From an uncultured Luminiphilus sp. (GTDB lineage Bacteria; Pseudomonadota; Gammaproteobacteria; Pseudomonadales; Halieaceae): DNA of 64,000 nucleotides. Where the stretch lies: assembly GCA_943787485.1 (NCBI GenBank), contig CALSMP010000004.1, forward strand, positions 186,001-250,000, given 5' to 3'. A program made the translations under genes and the position numbers. The notes under the pieces are model-generated. The model was not told where the DNA came from. It searched no databases and saw only the letters and a program-made list of their open reading frames with translations. This document shows positions 1 through 7,833 of the stretch, piece by piece; position 1 is the stretch's first letter; every line of letters starts with the position of its first letter.

Positions 1-1011
1 ACCGCAACAGGGCCCATCATGGGCCTTTCGATGACCTACGACGGCTGGCTAATCGCTGCCACCGAGCACGGCTACATTGCCGCCATCAGCCGCGACTTTT
101 CAGACCATCGCCTCATTCGTCTCAAGCATGCCGAGGGTGCTGAAGACAAGGCTACCAAGCCCACCGGGTACGGCTGGATTCGCAATGCCTATGCCATTGA
201 CGACGAAGGCGGCATCTATATCGCTTCCCAAGAGCACATGCACAAGGTGGTTTGGACTGGGCAACATCTTAGCACTCACGAAGCCGACGGTGCCTGGACT
301 GCACCCTACCTCAATGAATGGGGACACGGCACAGGTGCCACACCATCTCTTATGGGCTTTGGAGATGAGGACCAGTTCGTTGTTATCACGGATGGTCAAG
401 AACAAATGAATGTCGTTCTCTTTTGGCGTAATGAAGTGCCTGCCGATTGGTCCCAATTGCCTGACGCCCCCGATCGCCGCATTGCAGGTCAGATAGAGGT
501 CACCATGGGGGATCCCAGTCTGACGTCGATCCAATCCGAACAGTCGGTGGTGGTGGCAGGCTATGGTGCACTTGTTGTTAACAACCGGCCGAGAAACATA
601 CCTTGGTATCTTCCGGAGCGGGCGACGGGCTTATTGAGCGGTTACCTAGGAAGCAACCCCAAGCATCAACCCTACGGCGTACAAAAATTCGAATGGGACC
701 CCATTGAGAGGAACCTGCGAGAAAGCTGGGTCAACACCACAGTAAGCTCACCAAGCTCTGTGCCCATTGTCAGCGTGGCATCGAATACTACTTATCTTAT
801 CGGCGCGCGCGACAACTCTTGGACCCTGGAGGCACTCGACTGGCAATCAGGCGAAAGCCGGTTTCACTATGTCATCGGTGGACAACGCTACAACGTCATG
901 TATGCAGGGACCCTCATCGATATGAACGGGCGCATTCACTATGGCACCCCATGGGGCCGGGTTCGTCTTGTGCCTACAACCCCACCTGAGTCCCAGTCGC
1001 TGCAACCCTAG
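1..1011 (+). CDS. C-terminal part of a beta-propeller-like protein, cut by the window edge
   Basis: The reading frame is open from base 1 and no stop precedes the first internal ATG at 19, so this is probably the 3' part of a longer gene. About 336 residues are visible and end at a TAG. The protein has repeated short blocks of the kind seen in propeller proteins (for example GGIYIAS, GRIHYG, NTTYLIGAR), with alternating hydrophobic strands and Gly/Asp turns. I see no CxxCH, no Walker motif and no membrane segment in the visible part. It may be a PQQ-like or SMP-30-like periplasmic protein, but I do not recognise a specific family, and the missing N-terminus would decide whether it is exported. 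The next gene downstream is on the other strand and convergent. Confidence 0.55.
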   Translation, partial: TATGPIMGLSMTYDGWLIAATEHGYIAAISRDFSDHRLIRLKHAEGAEDKATKPTGYGWIRNAYAIDDEGGIYIASQEHMHKVVWTGQHLSTHEADGAWTAPYLNEWGHGTGATPSLMGFGDEDQFVVITDGQEQMNVVLFWRNEVPADWSQLPDAPDRRIAGQIEVTMGDPSLTSIQSEQSVVVAGYGALVVNNRPRNIPWYLPERATGLLSGYLGSNPKHQPYGVQKFEWDPIERNLRESWVNTTVSSPSSVPIVSVASNTTYLIGARDNSWTLEALDWQSGESRFHYVIGGQRYNVMYAGTLIDMNGRIHYGTPWGRVRLVPTTPPESQSLQP

Positions 1012-1316
1012 TGATGGCATGGGACCACCACAGGTTTACTAGCGATAACTGGCGCTGAGTGTCGCCAGCCTGACTGCAGATGACTTCGCGAAAACAGCGA
1101 TGATACTTGACTCAGCATGCGAGCTTATTAAGTGATGCTCAGTCGCCAAATAACTCTGGAAGCGCGGCGCGATATTCGTGCTCACCGCAATTAGCCTCGA
1201 TGCACGCTGAAGTGCGTCATTTCATTGCACCTTAATTTTTAAAACAAGAAGATCGCGGCACAACCCAGAAAGGCCCGAATTAAGCGTCTCTATCAGGCAG
1301 GCTGCGACTGGATAAC
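1012..1316. other. intergenic stretch, no gene seen
   Basis: About 305 bases lie between two convergent genes. I see no credible ORF, tRNA or repeat. A short inverted repeat (GGCG...CGCC, near 1050-1070) could form a weak hairpin but has no T-tract, so I do not call a terminator. Confidence 0.5.
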
Positions 1317-1775
1317 TTAAGGGGCCAGTGACGAAGGCAACAGAAAGTCGGGAGTATTAAATTGCCAACTCGCCACCTGACGGCGCCGTGTAATTCGCCA
1401 GCCCTTTGGCGTTCGAGCGAATTCATCTTCGTACCAGAACCCAAGAAAAAATTGCTCCTGCTGCCCATCAAGATCAACACACATCGGATTGAGGCAAATC
1501 GATCGACCGGTCGCCTTATCACCGGTTATATCAAGGCGAATATTTCCCATCATGTGCTGAGTAGCCGGAAATATCGTGAGCGCCTCTTTTAAAAAGCGGA
1601 TCGTTGATTCAAGGTCACCTACCGCACCGCCCGTCGCGGAATAATCGACATGGGCATCCTCTGTAAAAATATCGCGCAAGCCATCGAAGGACTTGGTGTC
1701 GATACAATCGGTGTAGGCGTGAAGAAGATCCTCAAGCTCTAAACGATCCGAAATTTCCTGAAGGCTTAAAGTCAT
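1317..1775 (-). CDS. SnoaL-like (NTF2-fold) protein
   Basis: This is a 152-residue protein of the size and pattern of the SnoaL-like/NTF2 superfamily. It has an N-terminal helix pair (SDRLELEDLLHAYTDCID), then DIFTEDAHVDYSA, a central GNIRLDITGDKA strand and a C-terminal WRITRRR strand. Members form a cone-shaped pocket and act as small-molecule cyclases, isomerases, dehydratases or hydroxylase partners; the substrate cannot be read from sequence. The ATG at 1775 has a GGAG Shine-Dalgarno 8 nt upstream. It starts 46 nt after the SDR dehydrogenase stop on the same strand, so the two are probably co-transcribed and act on related substrates. That pairing is common in steroid- or aromatic-type catabolic clusters, but the pathway here is unknown. 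Confidence 0.8.
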   Translation of the reverse strand: MTLSLQEISDRLELEDLLHAYTDCIDTKSFDGLRDIFTEDAHVDYSATGGAVGDLESTIRFLKEALTIFPATQHMMGNIRLDITGDKATGRSICLNPMCVDLDGQQEQFFLGFWYEDEFARTPKGWRITRRRQVASWQFNTPDFLLPSSLAP

Positions 1776-1821
1776 TGACGAATCTCCTCAATCGTAGCCG
1801 CTCACCCGCGTTAAATCTGGC

Positions 1822-2574
1822 CTAACCCAGAGTGCCACCATCGATCAGCACATCCTGACCTGTAATGTGAAAGGCTTCCTCGGAGGCAAGCAGTGCCACC
1901 ATGGATGCGACGCCCTTGGGATCTGCCGGGGGCAGGATTGACTGGGTGCGTTGGAACAAAAAGTCGATGTCTGCCTCCTCCGGGAAGGTGACGTTATCGG
2001 TCATCCCCGTTGCAATATGGCCCGGTGATACCGTGTTGGCTCGCACGCCGCGCTTGGCATACTCCATGGCAATACTCCGGGTCATCGCCAAGACACCGCC
2101 CTTGCTGGCGGCGTAAGCAATGCCATAGGGAATCCCCGCATGGGCTGCCGTAGATGCCGCATTTACAATGCTCCCCGAGGATGACTCCAAATGCGGTAGC
2201 GCATGCTTGCACATCAGCATCGTGCCCGTCAGATTGATGGCCAGCACGTTGGCCCAATCCTCGAGTTTAAGATCAACCGCCATATCAAAGCGAAGCGTTC
2301 CCGCCATATTTACCAGAACATCCAACCCGCCAAAATGATCAACGCATCGTTTGATTGTCTCTACCACTTGAGCTTCGTCCCTGACGTCGCAGGTTAGGGC
2401 AAACATTCGGCCGTCTTTGTCGTCTAGCAACGCCATGGTCTCTTCCAAACCCCCGGCATCGTAATCAACGCAGCACAAGCGAGCCCCTTCACTTGCCAAC
2501 TGCACAGCGCAGGCCCGTCCTATACCACCGGCTGCGCCAGTGACAAGAGCAACCTTATCCGCAAATCGATTCAC
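1822..2574 (-). CDS. SDR-family NAD(P)-dependent oxidoreductase
   Basis: This is a classical short-chain dehydrogenase/reductase of 250 residues, the usual length. The nucleotide-binding motif TGAAGGIG lies at residues 12-19, with an Asp at the end of the second strand (VDYD, about 37-39) that suggests NAD(H) preference. The NxAG motif appears as NMAG near 89-92. The catalytic set is S141, Y154 and K158 (YAASK). The C-terminal DVLIDGG is typical. The GTG start at 2574 is preceded by AGAGGA at a good distance. It is the first gene of a likely two-gene unit with the SnoaL-like protein. Such enzymes oxidise or reduce a hydroxyl/keto group on a small cytoplasmic substrate; which one is not visible. 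Confidence 0.93.
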   Translation of the reverse strand: MNRFADKVALVTGAAGGIGRACAVQLASEGARLCCVDYDAGGLEETMALLDDKDGRMFALTCDVRDEAQVVETIKRCVDHFGGLDVLVNMAGTLRFDMAVDLKLEDWANVLAINLTGTMLMCKHALPHLESSSGSIVNAASTAAHAGIPYGIAYAASKGGVLAMTRSIAMEYAKRGVRANTVSPGHIATGMTDNVTFPEEADIDFLFQRTQSILPPADPKGVASMVALLASEEAFHITGQDVLIDGGTLG

Positions 2575-2685
2575 ACTGTTATCCTCTACTCGATAGCAAG
2601 TGATTTATATCCGTCAGCAGTTACACCGCTCAACGACCTCATCGGCCCCAATGTAACCACGTAATAAAGGGCGAGACCGCCAGCC

Positions 2686-3759
2686 CTACCGATCTAACGC
2701 CAAGCGCTGACCCGATCCGGGAGGCGTACAGGTAAAGGTCAGAACCCCACCCTCTGCCACTGCGGTTCGCAACTGATTAGTGCTGTATCGTGCGCCATGA
2801 CTTGACAGGTATTCACCACCCTCGGTCATCATCGCAGAAAATCGCAGGCCGTTTACAACCCCGCGGGCGATAAGATCACATTCCGGCAAGGGCGCAGTAA
2901 CACTCGCCCGGGTTTCCAGGAGATTCAATCGCTCGAGTGCCGCATTATCGCTAGCTGACAGCGTTACCTGCTGCCCCACTACGGGCGCCATATTGCTGTC
3001 GGCCGCCATCACGAAGTCCACCACGTGGGACACGTTCACATCCTTGGGCTCGGGAAAATTAAAGGCGTCAGCCGCAAAGAAATCCAGAAGAGACGCGACG
3101 CTGCCATCGTGCAAATACCCGAAACCCTTTATTTGATCGCCTGTGAATCCATCTCTGTTTCGACTGCCGGAGGTGCCAAACATGCCTACCTTTGCGTAGG
3201 CATTACGAAAATGCGGCACTTTAAAGTTCTCCGCCACCCCCGCCCCCTCAAAAGTCATCAGGCCACCGGTACCAAACTGCTTTTCCCCAGGGTTCAGCGT
3301 ATGGCAGTGGTTGCAGCTGCCTAATCCTGTGATATCGCCAACCTGAAAATAAATATCCCGACCCAGTTGCTGATCCGCCGTCAGCGAGTTATCCAGCTGT
3401 CGTATTGGATTGGGTGGCGGTGTCAACGCCATGGCGAAATCAGTAAACGCCTGCATATCTGCTTGTGACAGCCGCTCCTCGCGCCCAAGTAACTCCACAA
3501 AGGCGGGATTAAATTCCTTGAAAGCGGCCGCCTCCAGTGATTCCAATTCCCCATTCACCGTTTCTCGGTTTTGCCCCATGCGGTCACCGCGCCAATGCTG
3601 GGGACCGCTATTAGCAATACCGCGCAGGGTTTGGGTCACCATGGGACCTTTCATTGGATGAAAAAAAGGTGTCGTCCTCGGGGAGTTCGCAACGTACGCA
3701 TTCAAGTTTGTCTGCAGGTCGCCATCTGGGTTGCCCAAATTCCAGGCCAGCTGATCCAT
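2686..3759 (-). CDS. C-terminal fragment: di-haem cytochrome c peroxidase-like domain
   Basis: This is the uninterrupted 3' part of the same gene, 357 residues from the internal ATG at 3759. The true frame extends upstream to about 3865 and includes the first haem motif CSSCH, so the ATG at 3759 is not a real start. It contains GSCNHCHTLNPGEK (second c-type haem site), TPPPNPIRQLD and KVPHFRNAYAKVGMFG, which are typical of MauG/cytochrome c peroxidase relatives. A short C-terminal extension follows (from about residue 270). Confidence 0.8.
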   Translation of the reverse strand: MDQLAWNLGNPDGDLQTNLNAYVANSPRTTPFFHPMKGPMVTQTLRGIANSGPQHWRGDRMGQNRETVNGELESLEAAAFKEFNPAFVELLGREERLSQADMQAFTDFAMALTPPPNPIRQLDNSLTADQQLGRDIYFQVGDITGLGSCNHCHTLNPGEKQFGTGGLMTFEGAGVAENFKVPHFRNAYAKVGMFGTSGSRNRDGFTGDQIKGFGYLHDGSVASLLDFFAADAFNFPEPKDVNVSHVVDFVMAADSNMAPVVGQQVTLSASDNAALERLNLLETRASVTAPLPECDLIARGVVNGLRFSAMMTEGGEYLSSHGARYSTNQLRTAVAEGGVLTFTCTPPGSGQRLALDR

Positions 3760-4346
3760 ATCTCCGAATACGTGACAACTCGAACAGGCACTGGTGCCGT
3801 TAGCAGATGTCAGGCTAGCGTCGTAAAGGAATCGTCTGCCTTGAACTATTTCATTCGGCTCGGGACGTGAACAGCGCTTGCTCGGACCAAGTAGCTTGTC
3901 GTTCTTGCTCGGTGTCCCAGAGGGAAATCACAGGATTATCGAAGCGGTCGTAGACGACCATCCGCGTGCCGTCCGATGACAGCACCAAGCCGGTACGGGC
4001 CACCGCCGGGCGTGTGCAGGTGAACGCTGTCGGCGGGATCGTATGTGCCGTCGGTGCAGCGCATCAACCGGCATCTTGACGACCTTGTTAGACCCCAGGG
4101 CTGCGACGTACAGCGTCGTTCCGTCGGGGCTGATGGCCAGCGAGGTTGGCTGGGATGACGCTCGAGCGCGGTCACCTCCGCGGGATAAACATGATGCTCA
4201 GGCACGTCGAAATCCACATGGGGATTCAGATGGTTTCCGACTCACCCCGCCATTGGCGATGACCGAGATCTGGCTCTCTGCTATCCGCCCTCTCACCGTG
4301 GTGGATGTCTCACCCGAGCCCTCAAATCGAATGTGGTTGAGCGCAG

Positions 4347-5441
4347 TTAAGGTTGCTGACGTAGATCTGGTCGGTCACCGGATTGACCGCCATATTGAAT
4401 CAGCGTCGTGCCCACCCCCGAAATGGACTGGGTGACGAAAGCGGGAATAGCTGCCAGACGCATCGATGACAAACACGTCTCGGTCCGGCAGGTCGAGGTT
4501 GACCGCCGCTGGACCAATCGGCACCGCCAGCGTCCGGTCCATTGACTGGCCACCTCGCGCACAATCATGCCCGTCTCTGGCGCTGCTTCACCCTCATGAT
4601 TTTGTGTCGGCGCCGGCTTGGCACCCGAGACGATGTCCGCGCGCAATACGGTACTTTTATTTCCCGACATAAAAGCCGCCGCATAGACTTCCGATCCATC
4701 GGCACTCACCGCGAGCGCGCGTGGAGAATCGGAGAAAAGGTTAACGATACCTATCAACGAGTCACGAGGTTTCTGCGCGGCCATCGCTCCGTCAAATACC
4801 CAGACGTCGGCGCGTCCGGCGCCCGCTCGATACAAATCGTCGATCGTAAAGAAAGGATGATTTTGCCCTCTGAAGGCGGCGCTAATAAAGGCTCGTGAAT
4901 GATTCTCCCCAGCGAAGACAATGTCGCGGGGCTCATCGCCTACTTGCAGGGTAGCGATAACTCTGGGCGTTGCAGCGAGACTGACAACGCTCACCGAGTC
5001 GCTCAAGTGATTGACGACCCAAACTTCGTCACTCCCATTAAAGGCCACGGCCACCGGCTCGACCCCAACCATCACCGAGGACTCAAGTTGAAGTTGCTGA
5101 TCGCTAACTTGATATATCTCAAGGCAATTAGCTGGCGTATTTGCAACCGCCAGTTTTGAGCCGTCAGGCGATAGCGCCAGCGGCCTAACAGCACCCCCCT
5201 CAAAAAGAACATAATCCGCAGCGCTCTGAGTTGCGCGAGCAGTCGCTCCCCCAGAGCCACAGCCGAATGCCGAACTCTCGGGCGCGATCTCTTCGGCGCC
5301 CCGGGCAATAGAGACCTGATCAAGGAGCGAAGAAAAACGCCCCGAAATTCCCTGAGCCGAGCTTGCAGAAGCGGCTAACAGGCCACTCGCCAGCGCCGTC
5401 AAAACCCAAAAAGCCAGCCGCAAAAATCTATATACATTCAT
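4347..5441 (-). CDS. N-terminal fragment: exported YVTN beta-propeller domain
   Basis: This is the uninterrupted 5' part of the frameshifted fusion gene. It starts with a signal peptide ending near ASASSA and runs through propeller blades as far as about residue 300 (ETGMIVREVASQ). Beyond the shift near 4547 the annotated frame is out of register (WTGRWRCRLVQRR and onwards is not native). The ATG at 5441 is preferred over the TTG at 5459 because it begins directly with the signal peptide. The divergent Atl gene starts 40 bases away on the other strand. Confidence 0.7.
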   Translation of the reverse strand: MNVYRFLRLAFWVLTALASGLLAASASSAQGISGRFSSLLDQVSIARGAEEIAPESSAFGCGSGGATARATQSAADYVLFEGGAVRPLALSPDGSKLAVANTPANCLEIYQVSDQQLQLESSVMVGVEPVAVAFNGSDEVWVVNHLSDSVSVVSLAATPRVIATLQVGDEPRDIVFAGENHSRAFISAAFRGQNHPFFTIDDLYRAGAGRADVWVFDGAMAAQKPRDSLIGIVNLFSDSPRALAVSADGSEVYAAAFMSGNKSTVLRADIVSGAKPAPTQNHEGEAAPETGMIVREVASQWTGRWRCRLVQRRSTSTCRTETCLSSMRLAAIPAFVTQSISGVGTTLIQYGGQSGDRPDLRQQP

Positions 5442-5480
5442 GGTAAACAGCACGGGCAATTAATACAAAAACACCATACC

Positions 5481-5813
5481 ATGGGCCACGTCTCGTTGAA
5501 ATCCAATGTGATGAGTCCCCGACACGAACATCTAGATATGCTCTATCGTGCATTAGCCCAGATCCCTACTGGTAGGGTAATCACCTATGGCAATTTGGCA
5601 TCCCGCGCCGGGAGGCCGCGAGGCGCACGCTGGGTTGGTAAAGCGCTAGCTGCGCTCCCACCGCAGACAACGCTTCCTTGGCATCGAGTCATTAATTGCA
5701 AGGGTGAGATTACCTGCCCCAATCGCCAGCAAGCAAAACAGCGACTGATAGATGAGGGTATCGACGTGACTGGCTATCGGGTTTCCTTGGCGCTGTATCA
5801 TTATGAGCTATAA
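5481..5813 (+). CDS. atl: alkyltransferase-like protein (Atl), DNA-repair damage-recognition protein
   Basis: This is a 110-residue protein with the DNA-binding domain of O6-alkylguanine methyltransferases. The active-site PCHRV is PWHRV here (P66-W67-H68-R69-V70), so Trp replaces the alkyl-accepting Cys. That substitution defines the Atl family (E. coli YbaZ), which binds O6-alkylguanine without repairing it and hands the lesion to nucleotide excision repair. The helix-turn-helix with the arginine finger region (GRPRGARWVGKAL) is present. The ATG at 5481 is the first in frame; the ATG at 5511 would match the usual shorter start and is also plausible. No ada or ogt gene lies nearby. It is followed after 55 nt by the carboxyltransferase gene, probably under separate control. 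Confidence 0.92.
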   Translation: MGHVSLKSNVMSPRHEHLDMLYRALAQIPTGRVITYGNLASRAGRPRGARWVGKALAALPPQTTLPWHRVINCKGEITCPNRQQAKQRLIDEGIDVTGYRVSLALYHYEL

Positions 5814-5868
5814 GCTGTTTTGGCGGCGCCCTGCCCGCTTTTTTTATCCATAGGGAGTATCAATAATC

Positions 5869-7377
5869 GTGGCAGACTCACCCTACGATCGCTTCTTACA
5901 CAGACAAGCACAAACCCAGGATGCTGGCCGGGAGGAAGCTGTCTCCAAACGACATCAACGCGGCGGCCAATCGGCCAGAGAAAACCTGGCGGCGCTTGTC
6001 GGTGAATCCGCCTTCACCGAATACGGGCAATTCGCCGTAGCAGCACAACGAAGCCGACGTAGTCCAGAGGATCTTCAAGTTAATACAGCGGGCGATGGCG
6101 TCCTTACCGGTATTGGCGCCGTCAACGAAGCACTGTTCGGCACGATTCGAGCCCAAACAGGGCTAATCATTAACGATTTCACCGTGTTGGCAGGTACTCA
6201 GGGCTTTTTTCACCACAAAAAAATAGATCGGCTGCTGACGCTGGCGAGACGAGATCAATTGCCCATCATTATGCTGACCGAAGGTGGTGGTGGCAGACCG
6301 GGAGATACCGACGTGATGACTTCAGCGGGTGGTCTCAATGTACCTACCTTTCACGCCTGGGCCTCTCTGGCTGGCGTCGTGCCCAGAATTACGGTGAACC
6401 ACGGTTTTTGTTTTGCCGGCAACGCCGCGCTCTTTGGCGCTGGCGACCTTCGCATTGCTACCGAAGCGAGCTTTATTGGTATGGCTGGTCCCGCGATGAT
6501 CCAGGGTGGAGGATTAGGTAGCTACGCCCCGACAGACATCGGCCCAACAGCGGTTCACCGAAAGAATGGTACGGTTGATATTGTTGCCAGAGATGAGCCG
6601 GATGCGATCGCCCTTGCGAAAAAAGCACTGTCGTACTGGCAAGGTGACACAAAAGAGGTTGCGCATTGCTCACAAGAGAGTCTGCGGCATTTCCTACCTG
6701 AGAATCGACGTCTCGCCTACGATCCGAGACGGCTTCTCAATCTGATTTTCGATGAGGACTCTCTCCTTGAACTGAAAACAGAGTTTGGACGAGCGGTAAT
6801 TACCGGGCTCGGTCGACTTAAGGGTAAGCCTGTGGCTCTTGTATGCAGCGACTGCCGTCATCTGGGTGGGGCTATCGACATTGACGCCGCGCAGAAAATT
6901 ACGGACCTCTTTAGGCTAGCCGATAAGTGGCAATTACCGGTGGTTTCCTTGCTGGATACTCCCGGCTTTATGGTGGGGCCGGATTCAGAAGCCCATGGAG
7001 CGCCGCGGGTTATGTCGGAACTCTTTATCGCAGGCGCCACGTTACGAACCCCCATTATAGGAATATGCCTGCGCAGGGCCTATGGCCTTGGCGCGATGGC
7101 CATGGTCGGCGGTTCCTTTGAAGTGCCTAGACTGATGGCCAGTTGGCCCGAGGGAGAGTTTGGCCCAATGGGCCTTGAGGGGGCCGTACAACTTGGCTAC
7201 AAACAGGAGTTAGCCGCCACGCCTGAGGGCCCCAAGCGAGACGCCCTGTTCAACTCATTGCTCGCTGAAATGCTTAAAAAAGGTCAGGCCACAGAAGTAG
7301 CCAGTTTGCTCGAGCTAGACGCGGTCATTGACCCGTCGGCAACGCGGGAAACCATAGGCGCTGCCCTCGACCACTGA
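5869..7377 (+). CDS. acyl-CoA carboxylase, carboxyltransferase (beta) subunit
   Basis: This is a 502-residue protein of the biotin-dependent carboxyltransferase family (propionyl-, methylcrotonyl- or geranyl-CoA type). It has the two crotonase-fold halves: the N-half includes GDGVLTGIGAVNE and PIIMLTEGGGGRPGD, and the C-half includes RLADKWQLPVVSLLDTPGFM, ICLRRAYGLGAMAM and EFGPMGLEGAV. It would transfer carboxyl from carboxybiotin to an acyl-CoA in the cytoplasm. No biotin carboxylase or biotin carrier gene is nearby, which is unusual for this family, so the partner must be elsewhere or the protein is an atypical stand-alone form. The GTG start has GGGAG upstream at a normal distance. The exact acyl-CoA substrate cannot be told. 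Confidence 0.85.
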   Translation: MADSPYDRFLHRQAQTQDAGREEAVSKRHQRGGQSARENLAALVGESAFTEYGQFAVAAQRSRRSPEDLQVNTAGDGVLTGIGAVNEALFGTIRAQTGLIINDFTVLAGTQGFFHHKKIDRLLTLARRDQLPIIMLTEGGGGRPGDTDVMTSAGGLNVPTFHAWASLAGVVPRITVNHGFCFAGNAALFGAGDLRIATEASFIGMAGPAMIQGGGLGSYAPTDIGPTAVHRKNGTVDIVARDEPDAIALAKKALSYWQGDTKEVAHCSQESLRHFLPENRRLAYDPRRLLNLIFDEDSLLELKTEFGRAVITGLGRLKGKPVALVCSDCRHLGGAIDIDAAQKITDLFRLADKWQLPVVSLLDTPGFMVGPDSEAHGAPRVMSELFIAGATLRTPIIGICLRRAYGLGAMAMVGGSFEVPRLMASWPEGEFGPMGLEGAVQLGYKQELAATPEGPKRDALFNSLLAEMLKKGQATEVASLLELDAVIDPSATRETIGAALDH

Positions 7378-7389
7378 TGCCCCAGTGAC

Positions 7390-7773
7390 CTATATAGGGG
7401 CTTGCTGCCATACGCGCTTGGCCCACAGGAGCAGTACGAGGATCGCTACCTCTACCCCCATACTCATCAAACCCGCTGCCACAGGGCCGTCAACTACCAA
7501 GGTAAACACCCGGCCTGCCAGCGCAAGCAAAACCAGAAGCTGAACCGGCCACAGCAACGAAGCATCCTTCCTGAAGCTTGCGACAACGCTAATCAACCCA
7601 CCGCCAAGAAAAAAACCGGCGATGTCTGCCCTGACTGTACCATAACCCGCCGCCATCATATTGGGCAGTCCAAGATCTGCAGCTGCGTCGGAGGTGTTAA
7701 AGATTAATCCTGCGCCAATCACTAAAAATAACGCGCCAAGCAATGCCACCCCTACTCGCGCTGCAATAACCAT
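7390..7773 (-). CDS. small four-helix membrane protein (DUF4345-like)
   Basis: This 127-residue protein has about four hydrophobic segments (residues 4-24, 44-66, 75-92 and 100-120). The pattern GYGTVRADIAGFFLGGG in the second segment resembles the DUF4345 family, whose function is unknown. It has no signal for export other than membrane insertion. It lies 60 nt after the hybrid kinase stop on the same strand and could be a distal member of that operon, although a separate promoter is equally possible. It is convergent with the carboxyltransferase gene, 12 nt apart. Confidence 0.65.
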   Translation of the reverse strand: MVIAARVGVALLGALFLVIGAGLIFNTSDAAADLGLPNMMAAGYGTVRADIAGFFLGGGLISVVASFRKDASLLWPVQLLVLLALAGRVFTLVVDGPVAAGLMSMGVEVAILVLLLWAKRVWQQAPI

Positions 7774-7833
7774 ATTTGTATTCTCTTGTTAGCCGATTAA
7801 GACGTTATGCGTACTGCAACCGTCCACGACAGC

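Larger units (their letters stand above)
2686..5441 (-). pseudogene. frameshifted YVTN beta-propeller plus di-haem cytochrome c peroxidase-like fusion gene
   Basis: Joining the frames gives one continuous protein of roughly 900 residues. It has a signal peptide from the ATG at 5441 (MNVYRFLRLAFWVLTALASG), then YVTN-type propeller blades (VRPLALSPDGSKLAVAN, PRALAVSADGSEVYAAA, LAISPDGTTLYVAALGSNKV). A di-haem MauG/CcpA-like domain follows, with the first haem motif CSSCH at 3772-3786 and a second, CNHCH, further downstream. Between about 3864 and 4550 the frame changes about nine times by single bases (near 3865, 3990, 4050, 4150, 4227, 4352, 4398, 4447 and 4547). The encoded residues on either side remain sensible. 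Either this is a recent pseudogene or the stretch is badly sequenced. If intact, the product would be an exported haem protein, perhaps a peroxidase or an oxidase that modifies another protein or substrate in the periplasm. Confidence 0.8.

Noticed and set aside
5813-5868. GC-rich stretch followed by seven T as a terminator after atl
   Set aside because: The best stem is only about four base pairs, so a terminator could not be supported.
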